Below the pieces are notes generated by a model. That model searched no databases. It was not told the origin of the DNA and was given only the letters and a program-made list of their open reading frames with translations. Source: Runella aurantiaca (GTDB taxonomy: Bacteria > Bacteroidota > Bacteroidia > Cytophagales > Spirosomataceae). From it: DNA of 64,000 nt. A program made the position numbers and the translations under genes. This document shows positions 1 to 8,029 of the stretch, piece after piece (the first letter of the stretch is position 1; each line of letters begins with the position of its first letter). The stretch is taken from NCBI RefSeq assembly GCF_003339505.1, contig NZ_QPIW01000014.1, positions 62,001-126,000 of the forward strand, in the 5' to 3' direction.

Positions 1-498
1 GTATTGGTCGCCCTCGAAAGTAAAGCCGAAAAGCAGGCCATTGGGGCGGCGTTGAAAGCATTGACGGAGGTGTACCAAATTGCGTTTTCGATTGACGAAA
101 AATTAAATTCGCAAAAACAGTACGACTGGGTTTTTACGGATAATAAACTGCCGCCTGATGCTAAAGTTTTTTCATCCCAAACGCGTTTTATTTTTTCGGA
201 TGCAAACCACATTCCGATAAATGGAGAGTGGAAAACGGCGCAATTTTCGGGGGAAATGCTTACAAACGGGCGGCTCCCCGAATGGTTGGGTGAAGTGTTG
301 GTGAGTCATTTTCAACTGAATCCTTCCTCGAAATCATTAAGCAATCAGCAACTTAATGCCTTGTTTAAAACGCTAGACACAAAAAGTCAATATGCTGTGA
401 ATCAGACAGAAGGGGTGCAGTTTTCAAAATGGATTTTTTTGTTTTTTATCATTATGTTGGGCACTGAACGTTGGTTAGCCATCCAAAAAAACGCATGA
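1..498 (+). CDS. BatA-like membrane protein, C-terminal part (partial)
   Basis: The reading frame is open from the first base, so only the last 165 or so codons are present and the true start lies upstream. The visible part is a soluble segment ending in one hydrophobic helix (WIFLFFIIMLGTERWLA) and a short basic tail. That ending (helix followed by E-R-W-L-A) is typical of the long BatA-domain membrane proteins that sit beside DUF4175 genes in Bacteroidota MoxR/Bat-type clusters. The stop codon overlaps the next gene's start (ATGA at 495-498), so the two are almost certainly translationally coupled. The family assignment rests on the tail motif and the neighbour, not on a visible catalytic or VWA motif. 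Confidence 0.6.
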   Translation, partial: VLVALESKAEKQAIGAALKALTEVYQIAFSIDEKLNSQKQYDWVFTDNKLPPDAKVFSSQTRFIFSDANHIPINGEWKTAQFSGEMLTNGRLPEWLGEVLVSHFQLNPSSKSLSNQQLNALFKTLDTKSQYAVNQTEGVQFSKWIFLFFIIMLGTERWLAIQKNA

Positions 499-2717
499 AT
501 CACCTCCATAAAATCATCACTTGGGTAACCTACCAACTCTACGCTGGCGCGTTGCTAATGAGCGTATTGCTGGCGGGTTCGGCTTTTTTAGTGGTTTCGT
601 TGGTCGCATCCACGGTCATGGTGCCTGCGCTTGCGGCTTTGGCCGTGTTTGTGGTGAGTGCGTACTGGAAAGGGCTTTTTCAAAGCAAACGAGCCGAGGC
701 GATTCAACTCATTCACCAGAACCTTCACGACACGGAGTATAGCCTTCAACTTCTTGAAATAGATCGGCCTAATATTGCGCAGCAGTTGCAATTGGAACGT
801 TTAGCCGAGAAAATTCAAGACCAGAAAACACCCCGCATTTTGCCGTCTCACTGGTGGATTTTTGTGGCACTATTTTTAGTTTGTCTGGGTTTGCGGTTTG
901 GATTGCCGTTGCTGAAAAAAGACAAATTTAAGGACTTAGTTGAAGAAGTAACAAAAGGGCAAACGCTTGAAAATAAAGTAGTAATTCCTTCGTTGGTTTC
1001 GGCCAAACTAATCGTTACACCGCCCGCATATACTAAGTTACCCGTTCGGGAAGGAGCGGATTTGAACGCATCTTCTATCAGTGGTTCGGGGTTGATATGG
1101 CAGGTGTCGTTTAGTCATTCAGAAAGTGTGGCGATTAAATTAACCAATAACCGAGGAGAAGAACTTCCCTTTAAAAAAGTGGGGAATCAATTTGAATACC
1201 GCGACCAATTGTACAACTCAGGATTGTATGGTATCAAAGCTTATTGGAAAGACTCATTGGTCTATCAATCAGACTATTATCGCCTAGAAGCTATTCCTGA
1301 TTTGGCCCCCAAGATTGAACCTGCCTCCAAAGAATTATACCAATATCATTTCTTGAAAGACCCTAAAAACCTTCAGATTTCGGCCAAAATATCGGATGAT
1401 TTTGCGGTCCAACAGGCATTTATCGTGGCTACGGTGGCCCGAGGGTCGGGTGAAAATGTGAAATTTAGGGAAGTAAAATTGCCCATTGGTCAAGCCAATT
1501 TTAAGGAAACAAACATCGTCAAAAACATTGACCTAAAAGCCCTCAATTTTACGCCCGGCGATGAATTGTATTATTATTGGGCGGCGATTGATAACAAACG
1601 TCCTGAACCAAACTATTCAAAGTCAGATACTTATTTCGTGGTCTACAAAGATACCGCCAACGTGGAAGAATCAGAATTGGCGACCATGGCGATGAATATT
1701 TTGCCCGAATATTTTAGAAGTCAGCGGCAAATTATCATTGATACCGAGAAGCTGATTGCAAAACGAAAAAAAACAACAGCCAAAGAGTTTAACAGCACTT
1801 CTAACGAAATTGGATTTGACCAAAAAGCCCTTCGTTTGCGCTATGGACAATATTTGGGCGAAGAATTTGAGAATTCTATCGGCGGAGGCAATGCCTTACC
1901 CAAAGACAATGACGGCGATGCCGTAGTGGGGTTTGCTTTGTTGCATGGTTTTGTACACGCCCATGATACAGGCGAACCGGGGGGCGAATCGGGCGGAAAT
2001 TCTCACGAGGGACATAACCACGGCGGAGGCGGAAAGAGCGAAACAGAAGAAAAAGACCCCGTAGCTTCGATTTTGGAAGAATATGTTCACTCCCACGATG
2101 ATGGGGAAGCCAATACGTTTTATGAACAATCAACGCGCTCGCTCTTGAAAATGGCGTTGGAACAGATGTGGCAGTCGGAACTGCATTTGCGGTTGTACGA
2201 GCCTGAAAAGGCCATTCCGTTTGAGAAAAAAGCCTTGGAATACTTGAAGTCCGCGCAGCACCGAGCAAGGACGTTTGTTAAAAAAACGAGTTATGACCCG
2301 CCACCCATCAAAGAAAGTGAAAAGCGCCTGACGGGAGAATTGAAAAACTACAATGAAGCGTATCGGAGCGAAAAAAACTATTCCCAACAACAGGTCGAAC
2401 GTTTGGTTTCGGAGGTGTTGGGGATTGTAGAGGCGTCTGAAAATCAAAAACTTAAAGGGGTGCAAAAACAAAAAGTACTTGAATTGGGTAATTTGTTGAC
2501 CTCAAAAGTGATGAATAGTCGGTTGTCAAACTGGTCGATTTTAAGTTCATTGCAGAAACTAGCAAACGATAAGCCCCTTACCGAAACGGAGAAAAAAAAC
2601 TTAGAAACAAAGCTTTATCAATTGATTGGTAGTTCGTTGCCAGCCCGAGAAAATACCGCGCCGTCTTCGTATGCAAGTGATAAAAAACTGGAGAAGGCTT
2701 TCTGGAAAAGCTTGTAA
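495..2717 (+). CDS. DUF4175-type large membrane protein
   Basis: A 740-residue protein. I start it at the ATG at 495, which overlaps the previous stop, rather than at an upstream TTG at 471. The N-terminus carries two adjacent hydrophobic segments within about residues 15-65, and a third (WWIFVALFLVCLGLRFGLPLL) lies near residue 120. The rest is a long extracytoplasmic region with charged helical stretches near the C-terminus. This architecture matches the Bacteroidota DUF4175 family, whose biochemical role is unknown; its genes usually lie in Bat/MoxR-like operons, as here. A Gly/His-rich stretch encoded at about 1950-2105 (HAHD, HEGHNH, HSHDD) could bind metal, but that is inference. Confidence 0.75.
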   Translation: MNHLHKIITWVTYQLYAGALLMSVLLAGSAFLVVSLVASTVMVPALAALAVFVVSAYWKGLFQSKRAEAIQLIHQNLHDTEYSLQLLEIDRPNIAQQLQLERLAEKIQDQKTPRILPSHWWIFVALFLVCLGLRFGLPLLKKDKFKDLVEEVTKGQTLENKVVIPSLVSAKLIVTPPAYTKLPVREGADLNASSISGSGLIWQVSFSHSESVAIKLTNNRGEELPFKKVGNQFEYRDQLYNSGLYGIKAYWKDSLVYQSDYYRLEAIPDLAPKIEPASKELYQYHFLKDPKNLQISAKISDDFAVQQAFIVATVARGSGENVKFREVKLPIGQANFKETNIVKNIDLKALNFTPGDELYYYWAAIDNKRPEPNYSKSDTYFVVYKDTANVEESELATMAMNILPEYFRSQRQIIIDTEKLIAKRKKTTAKEFNSTSNEIGFDQKALRLRYGQYLGEEFENSIGGGNALPKDNDGDAVVGFALLHGFVHAHDTGEPGGESGGNSHEGHNHGGGGKSETEEKDPVASILEEYVHSHDDGEANTFYEQSTRSLLKMALEQMWQSELHLRLYEPEKAIPFEKKALEYLKSAQHRARTFVKKTSYDPPPIKESEKRLTGELKNYNEAYRSEKNYSQQQVERLVSEVLGIVEASENQKLKGVQKQKVLELGNLLTSKVMNSRLSNWSILSSLQKLANDKPLTETEKKNLETKLYQLIGSSLPARENTAPSSYASDKKLEKAFWKSL

Positions 2718-2728
2718 ATAAACCATTT

Positions 2729-2769
2729 ATCTTCCCCACGCAGCGAGTTTGTCGCGGCGTGGGGAAGAT
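2729..2769. terminator. Bidirectional hairpin terminator
   Basis: Perfect 13-bp inverted arms (ATCTTCCCCACGC at 2729-2741 and its complement at 2757-2769) enclose a second small GCGA/TCGC stem. The hairpin lies between two convergent genes and is followed by a short T run on the plus strand, so it can serve both. Confidence 0.75.
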
Positions 2770-2770
2770 T

Positions 2771-3799
2771 TTATAGAGAGGCTCTTACCAGCTTTGCTCC
2801 ATCGCACATGGCTTTCAATTTTTGTTTGGTAGCCCAGCGGGCAGTTTGGCTCATGCCGCAGTCGGGTGCCACGGCGAGTTTTTCAGCCGGGACGTAAGGC
2901 AACACCTTGCGGATACGCTCCGCTACATCTTCGGCGGTTTCGATGTAGTAACTTTTTACGTCAATCACGCCCACTGCAACGTCAAATTTCTCGGCGAAGC
3001 GCTCTAATAAATGTACATCCGTAAAGTTGAGCACCGTCATTTCGCTGTGGAGTTCATCCACGGTCATGTCCAAAAAGCTAGGCAACATGGGCGCAATGGT
3101 TTTCTTGCCCACCGACCGGCCTTTGTAATTTCCAAAACAAAGGTGCATTGAAAGGCGGGTTTTGCCCACGCCTGGGGCCACGGTGCGGTTAAAAATATCC
3201 ACAAAACGTTGTGTATCTTCGCGGTAGGCGTAGCAGCTCATGGAAGGTTCATCGACGCAGATTTCGGGGACACCAAGGGCCACAAGGTCTTCAATTTCTT
3301 GGCGAACCAACGGCAAAATAGCCTCCGTTACTTCCCAACGGTCTTTGTACAGCCCGCCCGGATTGAGCCGCCCTGAAAGCGTATACGGCCCCGGAATAGA
3401 CATTTTGATGCGTTGACCTTCGGGGGCTAGGCGTTTTAGTCGCTTGTATTCTTCCACCACGCCCAAGCCTTTGGGGGCGGTCAGTGGCTCAATGATGCTG
3501 TTTTTGCCGCGTTGGTCATGCGCGGGCGGGCCATACTTACGGGTTTCGGTGCCGTCGTTGACAATCCCTTTGATAAAACCGTAAAAGGAAAGATTAAAGT
3601 CCAAACGCGTTTGTTCACCGTCGGTGATTACGTCAAGCCCCGCCGCTACTTGGTCGTGTACGGCCGCAATCACGGCATCGTCAATCATTTCGGCAATGTC
3701 GGCGGGGCCAAATTTGTCGAGGTTCATACTGGCAAATTCGAGCCAGCCGGGAAAAGGCATTGAGCCTACAACGGTTGTTTTTATGGGGAGTGGTTGCAT
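2771..3799 (-). CDS. Cobalamin-independent methionine synthase-like methyltransferase (MetE C-terminal type)
   Basis: A 342-residue protein corresponding to only the catalytic C-terminal barrel of MetE. In MetE a zinc site activates a thiol for methylation. The zinc ligands can be placed here: His219 and Cys221 (MHLCFG) and Cys314 (PDCGMSQ). The VDEP motif at 182-185 corresponds to the conserved IDEP of MetE. The N-terminal folate-binding half of classical MetE is absent, so it belongs to the short 'methionine synthase II' class, whose methyl donor and acceptor may differ from MetE. It reads convergently to the DUF4175 gene and lies 142 bp downstream of the GNAT gene on the same strand. Confidence 0.8.
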   Translation of the reverse strand: MQPLPIKTTVVGSMPFPGWLEFASMNLDKFGPADIAEMIDDAVIAAVHDQVAAGLDVITDGEQTRLDFNLSFYGFIKGIVNDGTETRKYGPPAHDQRGKNSIIEPLTAPKGLGVVEEYKRLKRLAPEGQRIKMSIPGPYTLSGRLNPGGLYKDRWEVTEAILPLVRQEIEDLVALGVPEICVDEPSMSCYAYREDTQRFVDIFNRTVAPGVGKTRLSMHLCFGNYKGRSVGKKTIAPMLPSFLDMTVDELHSEMTVLNFTDVHLLERFAEKFDVAVGVIDVKSYYIETAEDVAERIRKVLPYVPAEKLAVAPDCGMSQTARWATKQKLKAMCDGAKLVRASL

Positions 3800-3941
3800 A
3801 TTCTTTAGGTGTTTTTAGAATGCTGTAAAATCAGTAGGTGGTGATGATGTAAAACCGCAAAATGTAAAAGTCCCGTGCGGAGGGTTGCTCATAACCCGAC
3901 TCTGTACATCCCGAAAATTTTTATACTGCCATTCGATATTG

Positions 3942-4430
3942 CTACTCTAGCCATTGGTACATTACGTACGCGTCGGTCAATCCTAATGCCTTGTGTTGAA
4001 AGGCTTTGGGTAATGTTCCAATGATTTCAAAGCCACATTTTTTCCAAAGGCGGACGGCAACGGTATTGGTGGAAATAACGCAATTGAACTGCATGGCTTT
4101 GAACCCGAGTCTTCGGGCTTCTCCCAACGAAAAACGGCACAACTGCTCCGCAATGCCCTGTCCGCGATACGCTGGATGAACCATATACCCCGCATTTACT
4201 ACGTGACTCCCCAAGTCGGGCTGATTGGCTTTTAGGAAAAAAGTACCTACAATTTGACCTTCTTTCTCGGCAACGTACGTGTACTTTTCGGGGTCAAACC
4301 AGATGCCCATCATTTTTTCTTTGGAAGAATCTGACGCGTACATGTAGGTATCACCCGCTTGAATGACTGGTTCTATAATTTCCCAAACTGCATCTTGGTC
4401 GCTTACTACGGCTAGGCGTATGGTTAACAT
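3942..4430 (-). CDS. GNAT-family N-acetyltransferase
   Basis: A 162-residue acetyltransferase. I start it at the ATG at 4430 (MLTIRLAVVSDQ), 17 bp after the upstream stop; a longer frame from 4475 would overlap the SIS gene. The acetyl-CoA pyrophosphate loop is visible as YRGQGIAEQL, followed by helix FSLGEARRLGF and the usual GNAT strand N-x-V-A-V-R-L-W-K-K-C-GF. The substrate is unknown. It follows the SIS, ROK and SDR genes with almost no gaps, so an amino sugar or amine made in that pathway is possible (inference). Confidence 0.8.
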   Translation of the reverse strand: MLTIRLAVVSDQDAVWEIIEPVIQAGDTYMYASDSSKEKMMGIWFDPEKYTYVAEKEGQIVGTFFLKANQPDLGSHVVNAGYMVHPAYRGQGIAEQLCRFSLGEARRLGFKAMQFNCVISTNTVAVRLWKKCGFEIIGTLPKAFQHKALGLTDAYVMYQWLE

Positions 4431-4446
4431 TGGGTGAATGAAAATA

Positions 4447-5259
4447 CTATTTAACTGTTTTGTTTTCAGAGACATAACTCGGAATTCCTACTTTCTCGTA
4501 CATTTTCGCAATGCGGTGAGCGTGCTCGTCATAAGCCCCTTCAAAAAGCTCTACCGCCCGTTGGGTGCCTACCACGGCGGCGGCGCTGAGCACTTTTGGA
4601 GGCTGACCCGCTTCGGTCAGGAGGCGGGCGGTTTCGGCTTTTAGGCAGTTAATGAGCGTTGCCCCGCCCACGGTACTACCCGGAGCAACGGGCGTGTCGA
4701 GGTTGGGTACATAAACCATGGCATCGCCGGCGGGTGCGCCCGTGTCGAGCACTAAATCGGCAAAATCAGTCAATTTCTTGCCGTCGGCGCGTTTGGAAGT
4801 ACTTGCCGATGAATGTAGGCTAGTCACCAATGCCACGACTTTGATGCCGTGTTGTTGAAAAATTTCGGCCATTTCTACGGGAACAATGTTGGTGCCCGAA
4901 GAGGAAATAACCAAGGCGGTATCGGTGTCTGAAAGGTCAAAATTGCGCAATATGCGCTCGGCAAATCCGGGTACATTCTCTAAAAACATGGCTTGCCGCT
5001 GTCCGTTGGCCCCTACGACGAGATTATGAAACGTAAGGGATAGCTCAACAATGGGGTTAAATCCGGCAAATGAACCGTAGCGAGGCCACATTTCTTCTAC
5101 CATAATTCGGCTGTGTCCGCTGCCAAAAACGTGGACCATTCGCCCCGCCAAAATAGAAGCGGCAAACCATTGCGCAGCCTGTTCAATTTGCGGTTGCTGC
5201 GCTTCAATGGTATCTAAAATACCGCGCGATTTATTGATAAAGTCTTGTATTACTGACAT
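4447..5259 (-). CDS. SIS-domain phosphosugar-binding protein
   Basis: A 270-residue SIS (sugar isomerase) protein starting at the ATG at 5259 (MSVIQDFINKS). An in-frame extension to 5418 overlaps the ROK gene and does not look like protein. The fold shows the typical phosphosugar loop HVFGSGHSR (residues 43-51) and the second Ser-rich loop VISSSGTN. Length and layout resemble the UPF0309/DUF-type sugar isomerase family related to MurNAc-6-phosphate etherases, although the etherase catalytic pattern was not verified. It sits 48 bp after the ROK kinase gene, consistent with acting on the phosphorylated sugar that kinase makes. Confidence 0.8.
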   Translation of the reverse strand: MSVIQDFINKSRGILDTIEAQQPQIEQAAQWFAASILAGRMVHVFGSGHSRIMVEEMWPRYGSFAGFNPIVELSLTFHNLVVGANGQRQAMFLENVPGFAERILRNFDLSDTDTALVISSSGTNIVPVEMAEIFQQHGIKVVALVTSLHSSASTSKRADGKKLTDFADLVLDTGAPAGDAMVYVPNLDTPVAPGSTVGGATLINCLKAETARLLTEAGQPPKVLSAAAVVGTQRAVELFEGAYDEHAHRIAKMYEKVGIPSYVSENKTVK

Positions 5260-5306
5260 ATACGCTTGTTTTGTAGAGACGCAACATTTTGCATCTTCCT
5301 GTTGAT

Positions 5307-6203
5307 TTACAAAGTGTTTTTGATTTTTGACATGGCAAAACCTGCGGCTCCGATGGCCCCAGCCATGTCGCCAAACTCGGCCTGAACGATGGGCGTTTTC
5401 TTCCCACCGGGTCGCCATTCATAAAAATCCATAAATTGTTTAAGGGGTTCAAAAAGGGCATCGTCGGCAAAAGTGATTCCGCCCGCGAGTACAATCAATT
5501 CGGGCGAAAAAGCATTGACCAGCGAGCTGAGTGCCACGGCTAATTTTTGGAGGGATGAAAGCCAAATCAACGTAGCCCAAGCGTCTCCTTTTCGGTAGGC
5601 TTCTACCAGCTCCCATGTCGATTCAAAACGCCCTTTGGAGCGTTTGGCAACGGAATAATTGCCGATGGCATATTCCAAACTGCCGGGCATTCCTACGATA
5701 CTGACTTCGTCGTCGGTGGCATTGAGCGACAAGTGCCCCAAATGCCCCGCCATTTGACTAAGCCCCTGATACAATTGTCCGTTGATGAGTAGGCCGCCGC
5801 CGATTCCTGTACCGAGGGTTAATAAAACGACATTTTTATGCCCTTTTGCCACGCCAAAAGTTGCTTCGGCCATCAATGCCGAATGGGCGTCGTTAAGGAT
5901 GTAACTGGTTTCACCTAGGTAATTGCTCCAAATGAAATTTTCCAGCCCGTTCAGACGATTGGGCAGAAAAGCAATGCATTGATTCTGCTCGTCAGGCAGG
6001 CCTGGGGCTGACATTCCGATGGCCGCCACCGGCTCCTGCAACCAATTTTTGAGGTAAAGCACCATTTCCAACACATTTACGCGCCAAGTGGTGTCGCCAT
6101 TGTCTTGTGTTGCCACGTAATGTTGTTTCAAAACGGTCCCCTTTTCGTCAATGATGATTCCTTTTACGTTGGTGCCACCAAGATCTATTCCGATGATATA
6201 CAT
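5307..6203 (-). CDS. ROK-family sugar kinase
   Basis: A 298-residue kinase with the ATP-binding loop GIDLGGTN (residues 5-12), a second phosphate motif TLGTGIGGGLLINGQLYQG, and the GHLGHL motif. I prefer the ATG at 6203 over TTG 6209; it overlaps the end of the SDR gene by one base or so. Classical ROK glucokinases and NagK proteins have a CxCGxxGCxE zinc site after the GH motif. Here that segment reads NATDDEVSIVGMPGSLE and has no cysteines. The enzyme probably phosphorylates a hexose or amino sugar for the SIS protein, but the substrate cannot be named. Confidence 0.82.
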   Translation of the reverse strand: MYIIGIDLGGTNVKGIIIDEKGTVLKQHYVATQDNGDTTWRVNVLEMVLYLKNWLQEPVAAIGMSAPGLPDEQNQCIAFLPNRLNGLENFIWSNYLGETSYILNDAHSALMAEATFGVAKGHKNVVLLTLGTGIGGGLLINGQLYQGLSQMAGHLGHLSLNATDDEVSIVGMPGSLEYAIGNYSVAKRSKGRFESTWELVEAYRKGDAWATLIWLSSLQKLAVALSSLVNAFSPELIVLAGGITFADDALFEPLKQFMDFYEWRPGGKKTPIVQAEFGDMAGAIGAAGFAMSKIKNTL

Positions 6204-6205
6204 AG

Positions 6206-7003
6206 TCAATATTGTCCTTCAGAAATGGACCAGCCGCCGTCGACCGATAAAATTTGTCCCGTGGTAAATGTTGAATAATCGGACATGAAATACACCGCAG
6301 CCCCGTCTAAATCAGTGGGTTGTCCGTTTCGTCCGCCATCCAGTGGTTGTTTTGTTTTAACAAAATTGAGAATAACCTCATCTTTGGAGGCGCGCTGACT
6401 CATGGGCGTTTCGACCAAAGCTGGGGCCAATACATTGATGCGAATGTTGTTTTGGGCGTAATAAGCCGCAATGGATTGAGAAAACCCGATAATGGCCGAT
6501 TTGGTAGCGGCATAAGCGTGCGTGACAAAGTATTTGGGGGAAGGGGAGTAGCCCAACACCGAGCCCATGTTGAGGATACTCCCGCCCGTATTTTGTTTTA
6601 AAAACTGACGGATAGCTGCCTGATTGGAAAGCATCAGCGACGTAAGGTTCAGTTCAAATGTTTTGTTCCAACCTTCCAACGACAGTTCGTGCAATGGCCC
6701 GTCACCGTATTTGCGCCCGCTGCCGCCGGCTACGTGGTACAATCCATCGAAGCCACCGTAGGTTTGAATTCCTTTTTGAATGGCATTGTCGGCCGTAAGT
6801 GGGTCAGTGGCGTCGCCTTGGATAGCGGTGGCTCTTGTTTTTCCCAATATTTTTTCGGCTTCGGCGCAGCTATCAGGGTTTCTTCCGACCACCACCACGT
6901 TTGCGCCCTGCGCTACAAATGCCTTTGCCGCCGATAATCCCAGCCCGGTGGTTCCCCCGATGATAATAATTGTTTTATTTTCAAGCCACTTATCCGAAAC
7001 CAT
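6206..7003 (-). CDS. Short-chain dehydrogenase/reductase (SDR)
   Basis: A 265-residue classical SDR. The Rossmann loop is IIGGTTGLGLSAAKAF near residue 15, the NAG-like motif is YHVAGGSG, and the catalytic pair lies in YAATK with an upstream Ser in NMGSVLGYS. The C-terminal TGQILSVDGGW is the usual SDR ending. It is the first gene of the minus-strand run SDR-ROK-SIS-GNAT, with the ROK start overlapping its stop. It likely oxidises or reduces a sugar or polyol feeding that run; the cofactor preference and substrate are not evident. Confidence 0.85.
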   Translation of the reverse strand: MVSDKWLENKTIIIIGGTTGLGLSAAKAFVAQGANVVVVGRNPDSCAEAEKILGKTRATAIQGDATDPLTADNAIQKGIQTYGGFDGLYHVAGGSGRKYGDGPLHELSLEGWNKTFELNLTSLMLSNQAAIRQFLKQNTGGSILNMGSVLGYSPSPKYFVTHAYAATKSAIIGFSQSIAAYYAQNNIRINVLAPALVETPMSQRASKDEVILNFVKTKQPLDGGRNGQPTDLDGAAVYFMSDYSTFTTGQILSVDGGWSISEGQY

Positions 7004-7138
7004 GTTATTTTTGTCATTAATCCCGACTTGTTTTGACCGATTTGCAGTGCTGATTTTGGGATAAAAATATCAACTTATTATAAAAAGTTGAAGAACGTTT
7101 TATCTAACGTATGTTCTTGAAAAATTAACCAATTTCCT

Positions 7139-8029
7139 TTGGAATCAACCCCGCCGTTTACCCGTGAAATAGCCGATTTTCTACGTACTTTGGCGGAGAT
7201 AGAAGCACCGCCAGTTTCGATTGAAATGCCCTTTTCGTACTTCTTTTTCTCTAATCAACGCCTTATTATTCACTGCGTTCCGCTCAAAAAAGGGTTATCA
7301 GTGACTTCCCCAGACACCTTCGTAAGCGTATCTGATGCGTGGGCGGCCATGGGCATAAAAGTGGTTCACATTTGGGAAGATGTGTGGCGAGCAAAAAAAG
7401 GAGTCGTGCAGTCAAGATTGAGGTCATTATTTGGGTGCTCGTATCGAATCCCTGCCCGCTTGACGGAAGTGCGACGAATCGACAAGCCGACCTTGGATGC
7501 CTTTCTAAAAATCAACCATTTGCAGGTTTCGACCACGGCGAAGTATAAGTACGGCCTTTTTTTGCCACAACGTTATTTCAGGGTATTGGAAAAATGGACT
7601 GAAAAACCTGATTTTTCACTGCTCAGGCCTGAACCGGCTTCGCTTCTTGTTGCGGTGGCGTCTTTTAGTGGCGGAAAAAATATCCCTAGAAACGCACAAA
7701 CATACCGTTCGTTTGAGTTGATTCGTTTTGCCAATGTGTTGGACGCAACGGTCGTGGGTGGGTTGGATAAATTGTTAAAAGCGTTTATCAAAGAAGTGCA
7801 TCCCGACGACATTATGACCTACGCTGACCGTGATTGGTCCAACGGACAAAGCTACGAACGACTGGGTTTTGAACGGCTTGGAACAACGCCCCCTCAGGCG
7901 TTTTTGGTTAATCCTGAAACCTTTGAGCGGGAATACACAACGCCCGAAAGTAAGCTTGAAAATGCCGTAAAAGTTTATAATTCGGGCAACATAAAGTATT
8001 TGCTTGACCTTCTAAAGAACCCAAAATGA
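7139..8029 (+). CDS. Vsr/homing-nuclease-like protein of unknown function
   Basis: A 296-residue protein beginning with a TTG (a stop lies 19 bp upstream in frame and no ATG occurs before residue 30). The middle segment VHIWEDVWRAKKGVVQSRLRSLFG resembles the end of Vsr-like nuclease domains in phage and homing endonucleases (E-D-x-W, then K-x-x-V-x-S-R). The C-terminal part (YRSFELIRFANVLDATVVGG, then DIMTYADRDWSNGQSYERLGF) resembles a domain that follows such nucleases in phage proteins. Both resemblances are from memory. The gene's stop overlaps the miaA start (ATGA), and its base composition matches its neighbours. Nuclease activity is not demonstrated by an intact catalytic motif. Confidence 0.55.
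   Translation: MESTPPFTREIADFLRTLAEIEAPPVSIEMPFSYFFFSNQRLIIHCVPLKKGLSVTSPDTFVSVSDAWAAMGIKVVHIWEDVWRAKKGVVQSRLRSLFGCSYRIPARLTEVRRIDKPTLDAFLKINHLQVSTTAKYKYGLFLPQRYFRVLEKWTEKPDFSLLRPEPASLLVAVASFSGGKNIPRNAQTYRSFELIRFANVLDATVVGGLDKLLKAFIKEVHPDDIMTYADRDWSNGQSYERLGFERLGTTPPQAFLVNPETFEREYTTPESKLENAVKVYNSGNIKYLLDLLKNPK

Noticed and set aside
3868-3905. A tRNA-Met-like anticodon arm (TTGCTCATAACCC)
   Set aside because: No acceptor stem, D arm or GGTTCAAAT-type T arm can be placed around it.
5260-5418. N-terminal extension of the SIS protein
   Set aside because: It overlaps the ROK gene and translates to Trp/Arg/His-rich noise; the ATG at 5259 fits the family.
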